A stretch of 64,000 nt of DNA from Diphasiastrum complanatum (Eukaryota; Streptophyta; Lycopodiopsida; Lycopodiales; Lycopodiaceae), in the NCBI GenBank assembly GCA_029204225.1, contig CM055102.1, forward strand, positions 4,827,520-4,891,519. Reading direction: 5' to 3'. Shown here one piece after another: positions 13,001 through 25,000 of the stretch (positions are counted from its first letter, which is position 1; the number at the start of each line of letters is the position of its first letter). The notes under the pieces were generated by a model that saw only the letters and a program-made list of their open reading frames with translations, was not told the DNA's origin and ran no database searches. The position numbers and the translations under genes are program-made.

Positions 13001-16000
13001 GCATAAGCAAGTTGTGCATGGCAAGCAGAGGAAGCAGGTCAGTCGGCTCATCAACAGAATGTGGGTCAGGAGTATCAAGAATTTGGATATAAACATCAGA
13101 ATCATCAGGAGTAAGAGCCTCATGGTAAAAAACAGCGGTAGGAGGACCAGGAGACTGTCGGCAATCACAGGCTAGATGATATGGACTCTTACAGCGATAA
13201 CAGAGGCGCTTCTGCTGAATCTCAGCGAAGTCTGCGGCTGAATAACGTCGACAAACAAAGGCAAGACGGGTTGTAGGAGGGCGAGGAGGAACAGTAGTAG
13301 AAGAAGCCAAAGTAGGAGAAGCAGTGGAATGAGAACGAGAAAAACGAAAAGAAGTGGATAACTCAGGATACTTATGTTGCAAGGTAGTAGCCAAGGAGAT
13401 AGCATCTGAGAGAGTAGGAGGCCGAAAAGATGACACATCATATCGTACGGAGCCTCTAAGACCGGAAATAAAACCTAAAATAAGCTCTGTAGGATGAAGA
13501 TCAGTAAAAAGGTAGAAAAGCTCAGTAAACTAATCAATATAAGCGGTCAAATAACTAGTATGGCTAAGGCTACAAAACAGATCACGTTGGCGAACCAACC
13601 ACTGTGGGGGTCAATCATAGCCATACGAAGATCATGACGAAAAGTAGGCCATATATGTAACCCCTCACGAGTAGGCTCAGAGCAATAGACACGGCACCAA
13701 GTCTGAGCTCAACCATCTAAATGTAATGCAGCCAACTGCACTTTTTGGGTGTTAGTCTTGAGATACATAAGAAAATAGGTCTCTAATTTAGAGAACCAAT
13801 TTTTCAAGATATTCTCGTCAGACAAACCAGAATAAGTAGTAAGCTGGATGCGATCACAAAAATCAACGAGCAAAATGGGGCTCATGATTACCTGAAAAAG
13901 TAGGAGAAGGAAATCCTGGTGGTGCGGAGGGAAATCTAGGTGGTGGTATAGAAGACTCGAAAGGAGACCCATAAGGACTAGCACTATATGAAGGGAGACC
14001 AAACGTACTACCAAAAGCACCTCTTGAAGATGGAGATGGAGCAAGAGCAAGCGTACTCAAAATAGGAAATAAAGGTGCTGTACCAGGACGATGAAAAATG
14101 TCTGGGGGGTGGTATCCCCTCGTGGTAGGATAGTCTCAAGGCTAGAAAGAACACGATCAATACGACTCTCAAGATGATCCATGCGGGCATCAATATGTGT
14201 AAAACGATCATCTAAAGAGCTCTGCGGTGGGTCTTCTGATGAAGAAGTCGCCATAGGGACTAAGGAAGAGACAAAACCTGAGGGAGAGGACGTTTGTTGT
14301 CACCCCAACTTAGTTCAACTTCCGAAATCAACAAAAATGGCACAAAAACAGCCAATCAAGATGGATAATAATCAAAAAATAAGGGGCTGAGAAAGTAGAA
14401 TAATGGACAGCAAATGTGCAAGGCCAATAAGTAGAAGGGTTCTAACCAAATGGAAAAAGGAAGGAGGACGATATGAGGCAGCAAAATGACAAATATGAGA
14501 GGGAAATAGGGGCTGGAAAAGAGCAGTATGTGAGCAAAAAGACAGCAAGTAGGTGCAAAAAAGGAAGTGCAAATGGGCGCAAGCAATACCTGGGTGAATG
14601 CTGTGATCCGTCGTCCAATCAATAGTGCCAACAAAGAGAGGTAAAAGCTGAAGATATGACAAAATAGATGCGCCAACCAGCCACCAATCCAAATCCTCAA
14701 CTCGCACCAAATAAGCTAAAAAAAGTGCTGAAAGAGGGCGCTAGACAGCCGACAAATAATCAACAAAATGAGCAGCAAGTCGATGGAGAAATCTGTCGAG
14801 AATGGTAGATAATAGGGAGCTAGGCAGCAACTACCAAGATCCACAATATACTGAAAAAACAATAGGTTGGAAAAGGTGCCGATCAGCCTCCAATCAATAG
14901 CCAAAACAGGCAGCAAGTCGGTGAAGAGAACCGCTGAAAATGAGACGGTAGTAGGGCGATGGGCAGCTACCGAATCTACAAAACGATGAGTAAAATAGCT
15001 GAAAACAATGGTGGTGTACGGCGCTGGACAGCCTCCAATCAATATCAAAAATGGACAGCAAATTGGTGACGAAAAGTGTCGAAAATGATGAGGTAGTACG
15101 CTGGACAGCAGCTACCAAATCTGCAAAAACAATGAAAATCTGCCGAAAAAATCGACGAAAGTGATGGGTAGTAGGGCGCTGGACAACCACCACCAATCTG
15201 CAAAAAAAATGACGGAGAAAATCGATGAAAGTGATGGGTGGTAGGGCGCTGGACAGCCACTACCAAATCTGCAAGAAAGTGCTCTGATACCAAGTTACAA
15301 GCTAAGATTCAGTAGCTATGCTAGAAAGCAGGACTTAAGCTAGAAAGCAAGAAGAGAGAATGCTTAAGGAGGCTAAAGAGGAGCAATCATCATAAACTGA
15401 ATAGAGGAATACAATGCTACCCTATATATACCCTCTCTCCCTGAATCAAATAGAGGATTCAAAAAAAGGAAGGGAATAGAATTTGAAGGGAAAATAGTGC
15501 ACCTTCCCAATAGGAGGACCCCCACTCCAAATCAATGTCACCAAGTCCTAAAAATATGACCAAATAGGGCCCAACACCAGTATATGAATAAAAAGGGCCC
15601 TTAGGCCTGCTTATGCATAATAACGAATAAAAGAATGGACGCGGCGAATGTAATGAGCCAAGTCCATAACTACATTGCACCTCAATGAAAATATCACAAA
15701 TGGGGAGGCTTTCATGAATAAAGATTAACCATCTATAATACACAAGGCCTTGTCACCAAGCTTGTTTGAGACCCCCAATGATATAATTGAAACAAGTTCA
15801 CTAGTAGACAAAATTCCCAAAAGGTTAATCATCCAAACCATTAATCACATGCAAAAATCAAGTAACACATGCATTAAAAGAAATTGCACCATAACGAAGC
15901 ATTGAACACACAATGACACACAAAAGAAGGTTCAAGACAGGGAACCTCCCCCAACAAGGAAAATTTTCATCACGAAAAAATATTGACATTTAAGCATCAC

Positions 16001-19000
16001 TAACGGGATAATGTCCTATTGATCAGACTAAGCCCTCATGAGTTTATCAAACTTAGACACTCACAAATCCCAATGACATAACTTGTAAAACAATGTATGG
16101 AAAGTCACAATTCTCTGCATACTTATATCATCCCTTGATAACATGCAATAATTGCTAGTTGCATGCATAGAAATTCTCAAGAATTCTAGAGTTTGAAGGT
16201 TGTATTTGTGAGGATAAAGAATGACTCACTAATTCATAGAACATGAAAATACAATATTGTTGTTCTATATGGGCTTTGATGAAGTAAACATTGATGTTCC
16301 CTATACCCTTTTCACCTAGAAATTGATGGCAAACTTTCAATCACCTTCTGTGAATCAAAATACTAGTAGTAATCTTACTTTTTATGGTCAACTTATTGAA
16401 TCTTAATGATTATTTTCCATCATTTTGGTCAATGTGTTGTACATGTATCACAAATGAGTCATGTACAAAACATTATGTCAAAGCTCCCAAGCCATAGGTA
16501 TTGTTACTCAATAAATGGGGCCAAAGATGAGCTCTTGCTTGAGTCATGGATTTAGTGTCTTGTCAACACTTTCATGTCACTATAATATGATAAAATAATA
16601 AAGGGCCCTAGTCATTTATAATAATTAGGTCAAAAATTGAGGCACTAGCAGTTATTTGATATTGCACAGGCACAAATCATCTCAAACTAACTGATGGACC
16701 CAAAGGTACTAGCTGGGCGAGTAATAGGGTGAAAAATTGGAAATTACTTGCCAGACTCCAGGATTGCAAATCTGCTGCTTCTGAATGCTTTGGCAAGGTG
16801 GCGAGTAATTAGGAGCCAAAAAAATGAAAAAAATCAATTGGGCGAGTAATCAGGCAAGTAATCAGAACTTTACTCGCCGAGCTGTCTGATGATACATCAG
16901 ACTCTGTTCTGCTCTCTGAAAACGTGGCAAAACATTAAAAAAAACAGAGAAAAGTATTTTTGGTGTATTTTTCACTGGTTTTTCTTATTTTTATGGGCTT
17001 TTTGGGTTTTTAGTGACAGACGGCTCGTGATCGGAGGTCGAAAACTTATTATGGCCACTCTATTTCTCGTGCGAAAATTCAGGGTTTGACAAGGCCCCAA
17101 ATATGGTTTTCATGCACGTTCCTCTGATAACGGGTGCAATGAATGGGTAGAAGATCTTATGTAACGAGATCTTATGCCCATGATTTGAGTGCCTTGTGTG
17201 GATCTTCCCTTTTATGCATGGAGATAACTTTCTAGTGACCAAATGATGTGTTGATTGAATGGCAGACCTACCCATGAGAAAGTTTCTTGTGTATCCACGC
17301 ACGCAAGAGTAGGCAATCGAACCTACAAACAACACCGCATGGGCCAATCGTACATATGTAAGAATCAAGTGTTGCACACTAGTGCAAGATTCAATGAGCA
17401 AGACACACACTTGTTAATGGCTTACAGCAGCAGCGAAGACTGTGATAGCTGATACCTGGACAGTGGCGCCACTGAACACATGACCTCTCACAAGGAATGG
17501 TTTACGGAGTACACAGCTTACAGCAGAGACCAATTTATCTACCTCGGAGATTCTAGCACCATATTCTAAGCATGCCAATCACAAGCAACACAAGGGAATC
17601 AGATGGTAGACAAACCAACCCAACCAAACCTAGATCGAACGGATCTAGCCCCCAAGCTATGGATCAATCACTCAGAGAGGAATGAGGCATCACACTAGCA
17701 GCATACGGCTACTAGTCCTGCCATCAAGCATACACTAGTGAGAGCCCAATAGGTATACTTATACCCTCCAAGGCCCATGCACCACTAGTAGTGCATTGTG
17801 ATGACCATGTACACATTAGGGTCCCAATTCCCTAATAGTCACAATTAACTTACGGGTTGTTGGACCGCCGGTCCCTAGCGTGGACACGCTACCCAAGACC
17901 AGTCATGGGCATGACACTAGCCGTCATTGACGAGATGATAGTCGGAAAGTAGTCGGGGTGACCAAGTGGGTCACAGGTCTTTGGCAGGGCACGGGGGCGG
18001 TACCCTATGAGTCACTCAGTATTCACAGGTCACAGGGGCCATGCATGCCAAGTGGACTGATCACCCACAGGTGGATGCCATGTGCCAGTGACAGGAATAG
18101 CAGGTAGAAGGACTCAAGGAGGGGCTGCCTATGGTTGGGAGGTTCATTCTACACACCGGCCTTCTAGGATTCACGAGCTTGGAGAGTGACAATGGAAGAG
18201 TTTTCGTGCCAGACATGAAGGATCTTCGTCGTAAGATACTTCATGAATGCCATGATAGTCCCTGCGCAAGGTACCCTGGTATTGATAAGACTATTGAGCC
18301 TATAAGAAGGCATTATTTCTGGCCACGATTGCAACGGGATGTAAGAGAGTAGCGTTGCACGGCTTGTGAAGTGAACAAGGCCGAGAGAGTAAGTCCTCTG
18401 GGCTTGCTACATCCACTTGAGATACCTACAGGAAGGTGGGAAAGCATCTCTATGGATTTTATTGTTGGGCTACCCAAGACCCATAAGGGATTTAATTCCG
18501 TTATGGTAGTGGTAGACACGTTTTCCAAGATGGCTCATCTCATCGCAATGACCAAGAAGGTCATAGCTCCGCAAGTTGTTGAGTTGTTTATTGAGAATAT
18601 TGTCAGGTTACATGGCCTTCCGAAGTCCATTGTTTTTGACAAGGATCCCAAGTTTACGGGAAATGGATTGAGGTGTTCGCCAAGCTGGGAACACAATTGC
18701 GGATGAGTAGCTCTGAGCATTCTCAGACGGATGGTCAGACAGAGCGAGTGAACCAGATCTTGGAAGATTTGCTTAGGGCATATGTTAGTAGTACGCAAAC
18801 AGACTGGGTAAAGCATTTACCGCTATTAGAATTCGCATACAATGATAAGGGATATGTGTCCACTAGATTGAGTCCATTTGAGCTCAATTATGGTTTCAGG
18901 CCACTTAGTCCTGCAATCATAGGGATTCCGCATGGGGTACCTAGTGTTGTAGAGTTTTTGGCTCAGATGCAGCAGCAGCTAGAGATGGCACGAGATAACT

Positions 19001-22000
19001 TGTCCAAGGCTGTAGCTAGGGCAGAGAGTTATACCCGTGAGAACCGTACCTATCAGGAATTTGAGAATGGAGATTGGGTGTATTTACTAGTCCCTTCGAA
19101 GTCGAAGGTGCTATGCACAGGAAAGTGCGCCAAGTTATCTCCTAGGTATTGTGGACCATGGTTGATTGTTAAGAAGGTGAGCCAAGTAGCATATAAGCTA
19201 CAACTACCTATGGGATGCAAGGTGCATCCAATATTTCATGGTAGCAAACTGAAGAAATGTTTGCACAATGGCGACAGCCTGGTGGAAGGTCTAGTGTCTC
19301 TAGAGGAGAAAGACACCACAGGTTATAGGCCAGAAAGAGTCCTAGATCGAAGGGAGCGACGATTGTGAAATCGCCTCCTTCAAGAGTATCTAGTAACTTG
19401 GAAAGGGCATCCGTTGTCAGATGCTACATGGGAGACGCGACAGTGTTTGCAAAAGTCTTACCCAGAGTTGTCATCGAGGAGTGATGACTTGCCAGAGGAG
19501 GGAAGGATTGTTAGAGCCCAGCTACGGCTCTATCATGATCTCGGCATGGCCGGTTACCAAAGGGCCTGAGGCCTAGTATTGGCAAGGGTCGGTGACCGAT
19601 GAGGACATCCGTCCCAAGTTAGGACCGGTGCGTCACGAGCAGTGATCCGGTGTGGCTGCCTGACAAGCCGTCAGAGATGCGGTGTGTCTTGACCGTCAAG
19701 ACCCTAGTAGCCGTCAGTGACGAGATGCTAGCCGGCAAGTAGGCGAGGTGACCAAGCGGGTCACAGGTCTTTGGCGGGGCACGGGGGTGGTACCCTATGA
19801 GTCACTTAGTATTCACAGGTCATAGGGGCCATGCATGCCAAGTGGACTGATCACCCACAGGTGGATGCCATGTGCCAGTGATGGGAATAGCATGTAGAAG
19901 GACTCAAGGAGGGGGTGCCTATGGTTGGGAGGTTCATTCTACACACCGGCATTCTAGGATTCATGAGCTTGGAGAGACTTGCTTGCGACAATGACCAACG
20001 ACACGCATCAGTTGTACGCACCAACGTGGGTCTATAACAAAGAGTCACCTCGCACCAATAGGACATTGACATGTGGTACCCAAAGGACCTATAGCTCCAG
20101 ACCAACTTTCTATCCCATAAGATAAGACCGTCACCTCAGGAAACCTACTATGTGCCCTTATGGGTACGTAACATCCTGCCCCACCCCCCCCCCCGCCCCC
20201 ACCCCCCCCTTTAAGAGCCTCCTCCTAAAGGCAGCAAGCCAGGGAAGTTCATTCTGAAGTAATCTTTCCCTTCTTAAGTGTCCTCTTCATCTGACTTGCC
20301 TTTCCAACGTACCAAAAATTTAGAAACCAAACGGTTTCTCAACTGGTGTCGACGAACGTCACCACCTTTCCTAGAATGTTAGGCACCAAGGTAGACAAAT
20401 CCCCCAACTCAACCAGTTCACCTTCCGGAATTAGGGAATCCTTCCAACTAAGTCAATCTTTCAAACGACTTACATGGAAAACAGGATGAACCCCAACTCC
20501 AATCGGAAAATCTTGATTTTCTTTACAACCTTGTAAGGACCACTATACCGTGGAGATAGCTTATGACATTTCCCCGTCCTCGGTACCTTAGAATCCTTGG
20601 GGATTTTAAGATACACACAGGTTCCGACCTCAAACTCTGGAGATGACCGACTGCAGTTAGCATAAAACTAAGCTCTATCCTGAGCGGTTTTACATGCATC
20701 ATTTCTTGCTTATCTTGTAGAAAATCCACTGCAGCTTGCACCTTGAGTCCTTTGAGTCCGACAAAAATTGGCGAATGTGGTTGAAAGGACTGAATCCGGT
20801 AGCAAAATGTTGTGCACTATGGTTGATACGTTCTGTTTGCCCATCAGATTCTGAGTGATCTAGAGAACTAAGACTAAGGGTTGTTTGAAGTTTATCACAA
20901 ACTGACTACCAGAACTTGCCAGTGAATTTGGAGTCATGGTCACTGCCCGACAAGATCAAGTGTCCTATGTATGCATGGGTGTCCAGCACAAGGGTTGTCA
21001 TGACCCTTCTGCAGGATTTGGGACCACGAATCCTCCCTATCCGGCACACAAACCTTTCCCTTATGGAAAAGCAAACTATTCCTTATGGAATACGCTTCAA
21101 GTATCTTTTAATTTTCTTCACTAACCCAAAACCATGTGTTCTACCAGTAGTTGATTACGGTAGATCCAGGGATGTGTGCATTTTAATCCTCTTCTAGGAA
21201 GATGAAAGATTATCCATATGCCTCTAAAGAATTGGAAAATGTCGACGCAATCTTAGAGCTTAGCAAGAGATCTGATATACATGAGAATAAGATCACGAGA
21301 GAGAGGACCTAATTGAGAGGCCACCATGGAATGCCCCCGAAGTACAGGCGGTCTGAGCTAAAAAGAGGTTATCATCTGCTGGAAAGTGGCAGGTTCATTC
21401 GTGAGTTCAAAGGGTAAAACTAAAAACTCATAATGACCATACCTAGTTCAAAAACCAATCTTAGGAACATCCTCGTTCCTAATCCTAGGTAAGGGATATC
21501 TATTCTTGATGGTTAAATCACTTAACTTTTTAAAATCGCCACACAAACATGTGCCTCCAATCAAAAGGATTGGTGCTCCCCAAGGGGACTTACTAGGGCG
21601 AATGTGGCCCATCCTAAGAAGCTCCTATAATTGCTTAAAAATTTCATCCTCTTCCTTAATGCTAACCCTGTATGGAAAAAGAGATACAGGTTGGCTACCA
21701 AGAAGTAACTCTATCTGATGCTCGACACTACTTTGGGGAGGTATGCCATCAGGTAGTTTTTAAGGAAAAACATCGCTAAATTCTTGCCTAAGTTTGATAA
21801 ATATCCTACCTTCAGGTGAGTTAACACTTAACGGGTCGGGTATTATTTATAGACACACTCAAAGGCATATGCGATAAATCAAGATTTAGACTCTGAACAG
21901 TATGATCATCAACATAAACTTCATCTTTAAGAAAGCAAAGATAAACTTTATTTCCAGGGTCTTTCAAATATTCAACAACTTTTAAAGCAGATACAAGAGG

Positions 22001-25000
22001 ATCAAAAGGCCTATTCACATTGCCTTATAAGTTGAACAAATGAGCCATTAATAGTAGAATTACCTAGCACCTTGAAGGATCAAGGATGCCCGCCATCGTT
22101 CTTTTTTTTTTTGGGCAAACTTTTGAAAGATGCCCCTTCTCCATGCAAGAGAAACACAAGCCGCCGGTCCTCGCCCTGGGAACTGGTGTCCATCTTGTCT
22201 TTGCCCTACTTCTTGAAAAAAAAATATTCTTTTTGCTCAGCCTTGGGCAAACTTTGCTCCTTGCGGGAGCCAATGTGGGGGTCATCGAAGATCTTCGCAA
22301 AACGAATGGCATCTTCGATTGTCTGCGGTTGGTTACGCTGCAAGATCCAACCATAAAAGAACAACATCATGATGTTCGTCCTTCTTTTCTCCCGAAAAGA
22401 ATTCAAGGTTGAACATGGGGTACAGGACAACAGACCGCGAGTGGAATGAAGAACGCCACTCTAGGCTTGGGAGAAGGAGAAGGTACAATTGTACGTTCAT
22501 GAGGAGGTGGAGGAAAAAAGTTCAATTTTCCTCCCAAAAAATGGTGAGAATGCTTTTATTGTGAATTTTTTTGTGATTGCAGGTGACAAAGGAGAACGAG
22601 GATGGAAGAGCCCCAAGAGAAGGGCCAAGGAGGTGGAGAGCTACACAATACAAGCCTGTACTTGTTGTAGGTACAAATTGCAAGTACATCCTGTGTACCT
22701 CTTCCACTCCCTCCCCCTCTCTCTTTTAATTCAAAGTTTAGCTTGAAAATTTTGATAAACTCAAATAAGCTTAAACTTTAAGTTTTAAGCTCTACAAAGT
22801 TTAAAGATTACAAAACTTTGTAACTTCAATTTTAAAACTTAGTAACTTTAAATTTTAAAGTTTACAAAACTTTGTAACTTAAGTTTTGAAAACTTTGTGT
22901 TTACAAGTTACAAACTTTGTACACAAAATTTTAAAACTTGTGAGTCGTTACAAAGAAGTATTGATTGTACTTATGTACTTTAACAAAGAAGTTGAAGGGA
23001 GGTGTACAAATACAATCTCCTTCCCTCCTTGCTTGCGGCCCAATAGTCTGTACTAGAAGCATTGAGTTCCGCTCACACTGGAGCCTGCAAATTTCTTTTT
23101 TGTTTCTCTCAAAAAAATTTGGGACAGTTTCAAACACTGCAAATTTTTTTTGTTTTCGGCTCCCAAAAGGTAAAAAAAAAGTCCTTATGGGCTATTTTTT
23201 TCAACCGTCAGAAAACAAAGATTTTCTGATGGTTCTATGTGCCTTTTTCGATATCCAGGTTTTCAAAACACGGCTTAAAAATTTCTGCAACCTTAATGGC
23301 TACCAGAAAACCCAGAAAACCGTAGAAAACAAGTCTCTTAGCATGGTACTTTTGCTTTTGATGATAAAGAAAAGTATGCAAAATCTATCCTTGAAAAGTT
23401 CAAAAAAAAAGTTGCTTCGATCCTTTTTGGAGGCTATTTCTAAGCTTATTATATAAGATAATGATGCATACAAGGCCCAAAACCTATCCAAACTATAAGG
23501 GAAGCTCCCTAAGATCCTGCTTACAAGACAAAACACAATGGAAAACACACTATGGAGCAACCACCCAACCAAGTAGAAGCAACCAATCAACTCTAGAAGC
23601 TTCACCCCCAAGCCAAGGAACAAGAGGCATGAATGTAGAGTGAAACCCTGGCAATGAATCCATGATCACAATGAGGAGTAGGGCGAGTTTGGCCTCTTCT
23701 TATGGAGCCATAAGCATCCTGGGCACATAGCCATGCATAGCCCTAAGTTCCCTATACATAGATTCACCTAGAATAGAGTCCTAAACATGGACTACCTATT
23801 CATAGAATTGCTATTGATAACTCTACACATGCATACACTGTCTCAAACCTTGTCTAAACTCCATTTAGTGTGTTCTGGGCCTCACAAGGATATTAGTTAC
23901 TTTCGGGTCACATCCAGTATCACGTGGCATAACTAACAGCTTGATTTACTGGAGTACCGTGTATCCAAGACTAGGAGTATATTGAATCCTACTTACTGGT
24001 CATGGACATAACATTCTTCCCTCCTTAAACTGCTTCTATCCTTAGAAGCTCTCTAAACAGGAAAGAATTACAGTTCCTTTAACTTTCAATATTAACCGAG
24101 AAAATCATTATCCTTAGTCTGACTTTCATATCAAACAATACTCAGAGATAAACCTATTTCCAAGTGATAATCTCTGCACTGGAGTACAACTTAGGTTTGA
24201 TTTATATGATTCTTTCCAGCATGAAGTTATTCTTCTGAAAGACTGTTATGTCATATAAATTACTACTTGTAGGAATAGACTTGGAATTCAGATTAATTCT
24301 TAAGGTTAAAATGTTTCAATTTCCTCAGAGATTTCCCGGATATGTTATTTACTCATGAGAAATAGAAAATATTTTGTAGCTGAGTTACAAGATCTCAGTG
24401 AGATATGTGAGTAACATATGTGGGTTCTGGAGGAGTCTGCCAGATAAGAATGTGTTTATGTACTAGGTCATAGTGAGATTATTCTCATATGTGCACGATT
24501 AATCTTGTATGAATCTACTGTGTAATCCTAGTTACTAAGGTTATCTGGTGCACTTAATCTAGTCGGTGAACATAAGCATATGATCAAGTATTGTTTTGAT
24601 AAATACTTGCAGAGTTAACAAATCTTTGTATAGAAGATTTATGGATTAACTTATAAATGATTTGGGTAAGGATCTAAATGTGGTGTTATACTAGTATAAT
24701 TGAATTCTTCACCTAGACATTTGAGATTTCTGAATCATTGGCAATTAACTTGAGTAGTTGATTACTCCAGAGTGATGGTTAATTGGTAAAACAATCAGTG
24801 TGAAGTGGATTCACCGAGAACTGATGGTTTTGAATTATATTGCTTGTAAGACGCATGATTAGTGAATCATTTGGGTTCATTAGTTAAAATTGTGTGCATT
24901 GGATATACAGTATTCTTGGGATGGAGTATTCCTTAGTTAAGGAATAGACTCAGCTCATTAGTGATTGTATCCCAGAGAGCTCAAATGGATAACGAATCAT

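Larger units (their letters stand above)
10321..15671 (-). mobile_element. Gypsy-1: Ty3/gypsy chromovirus, complete ends, internal deletion
   Basis: Minus-strand element with both LTRs (10321-10672 and 15293-15671), a 5-bp target duplication ACATT (10316-10320 and 15672-15676), a PBS directly against the 5' LTR (15281-15292, minus TGGTATCAGAGC) and a purine tract by the 3' LTR (minus GCAGGGGAG). Order on the minus strand: repeat-rich leader, gag (ATG 14254), zinc knuckle, protease, the first part of RT, integrase, chromodomain. The RT core and RNase H are missing. It is the same family as Gypsy-2, which shows what is lost. The LTR ends are AGTT..AACT instead of TG..CA. Confidence 0.92.
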
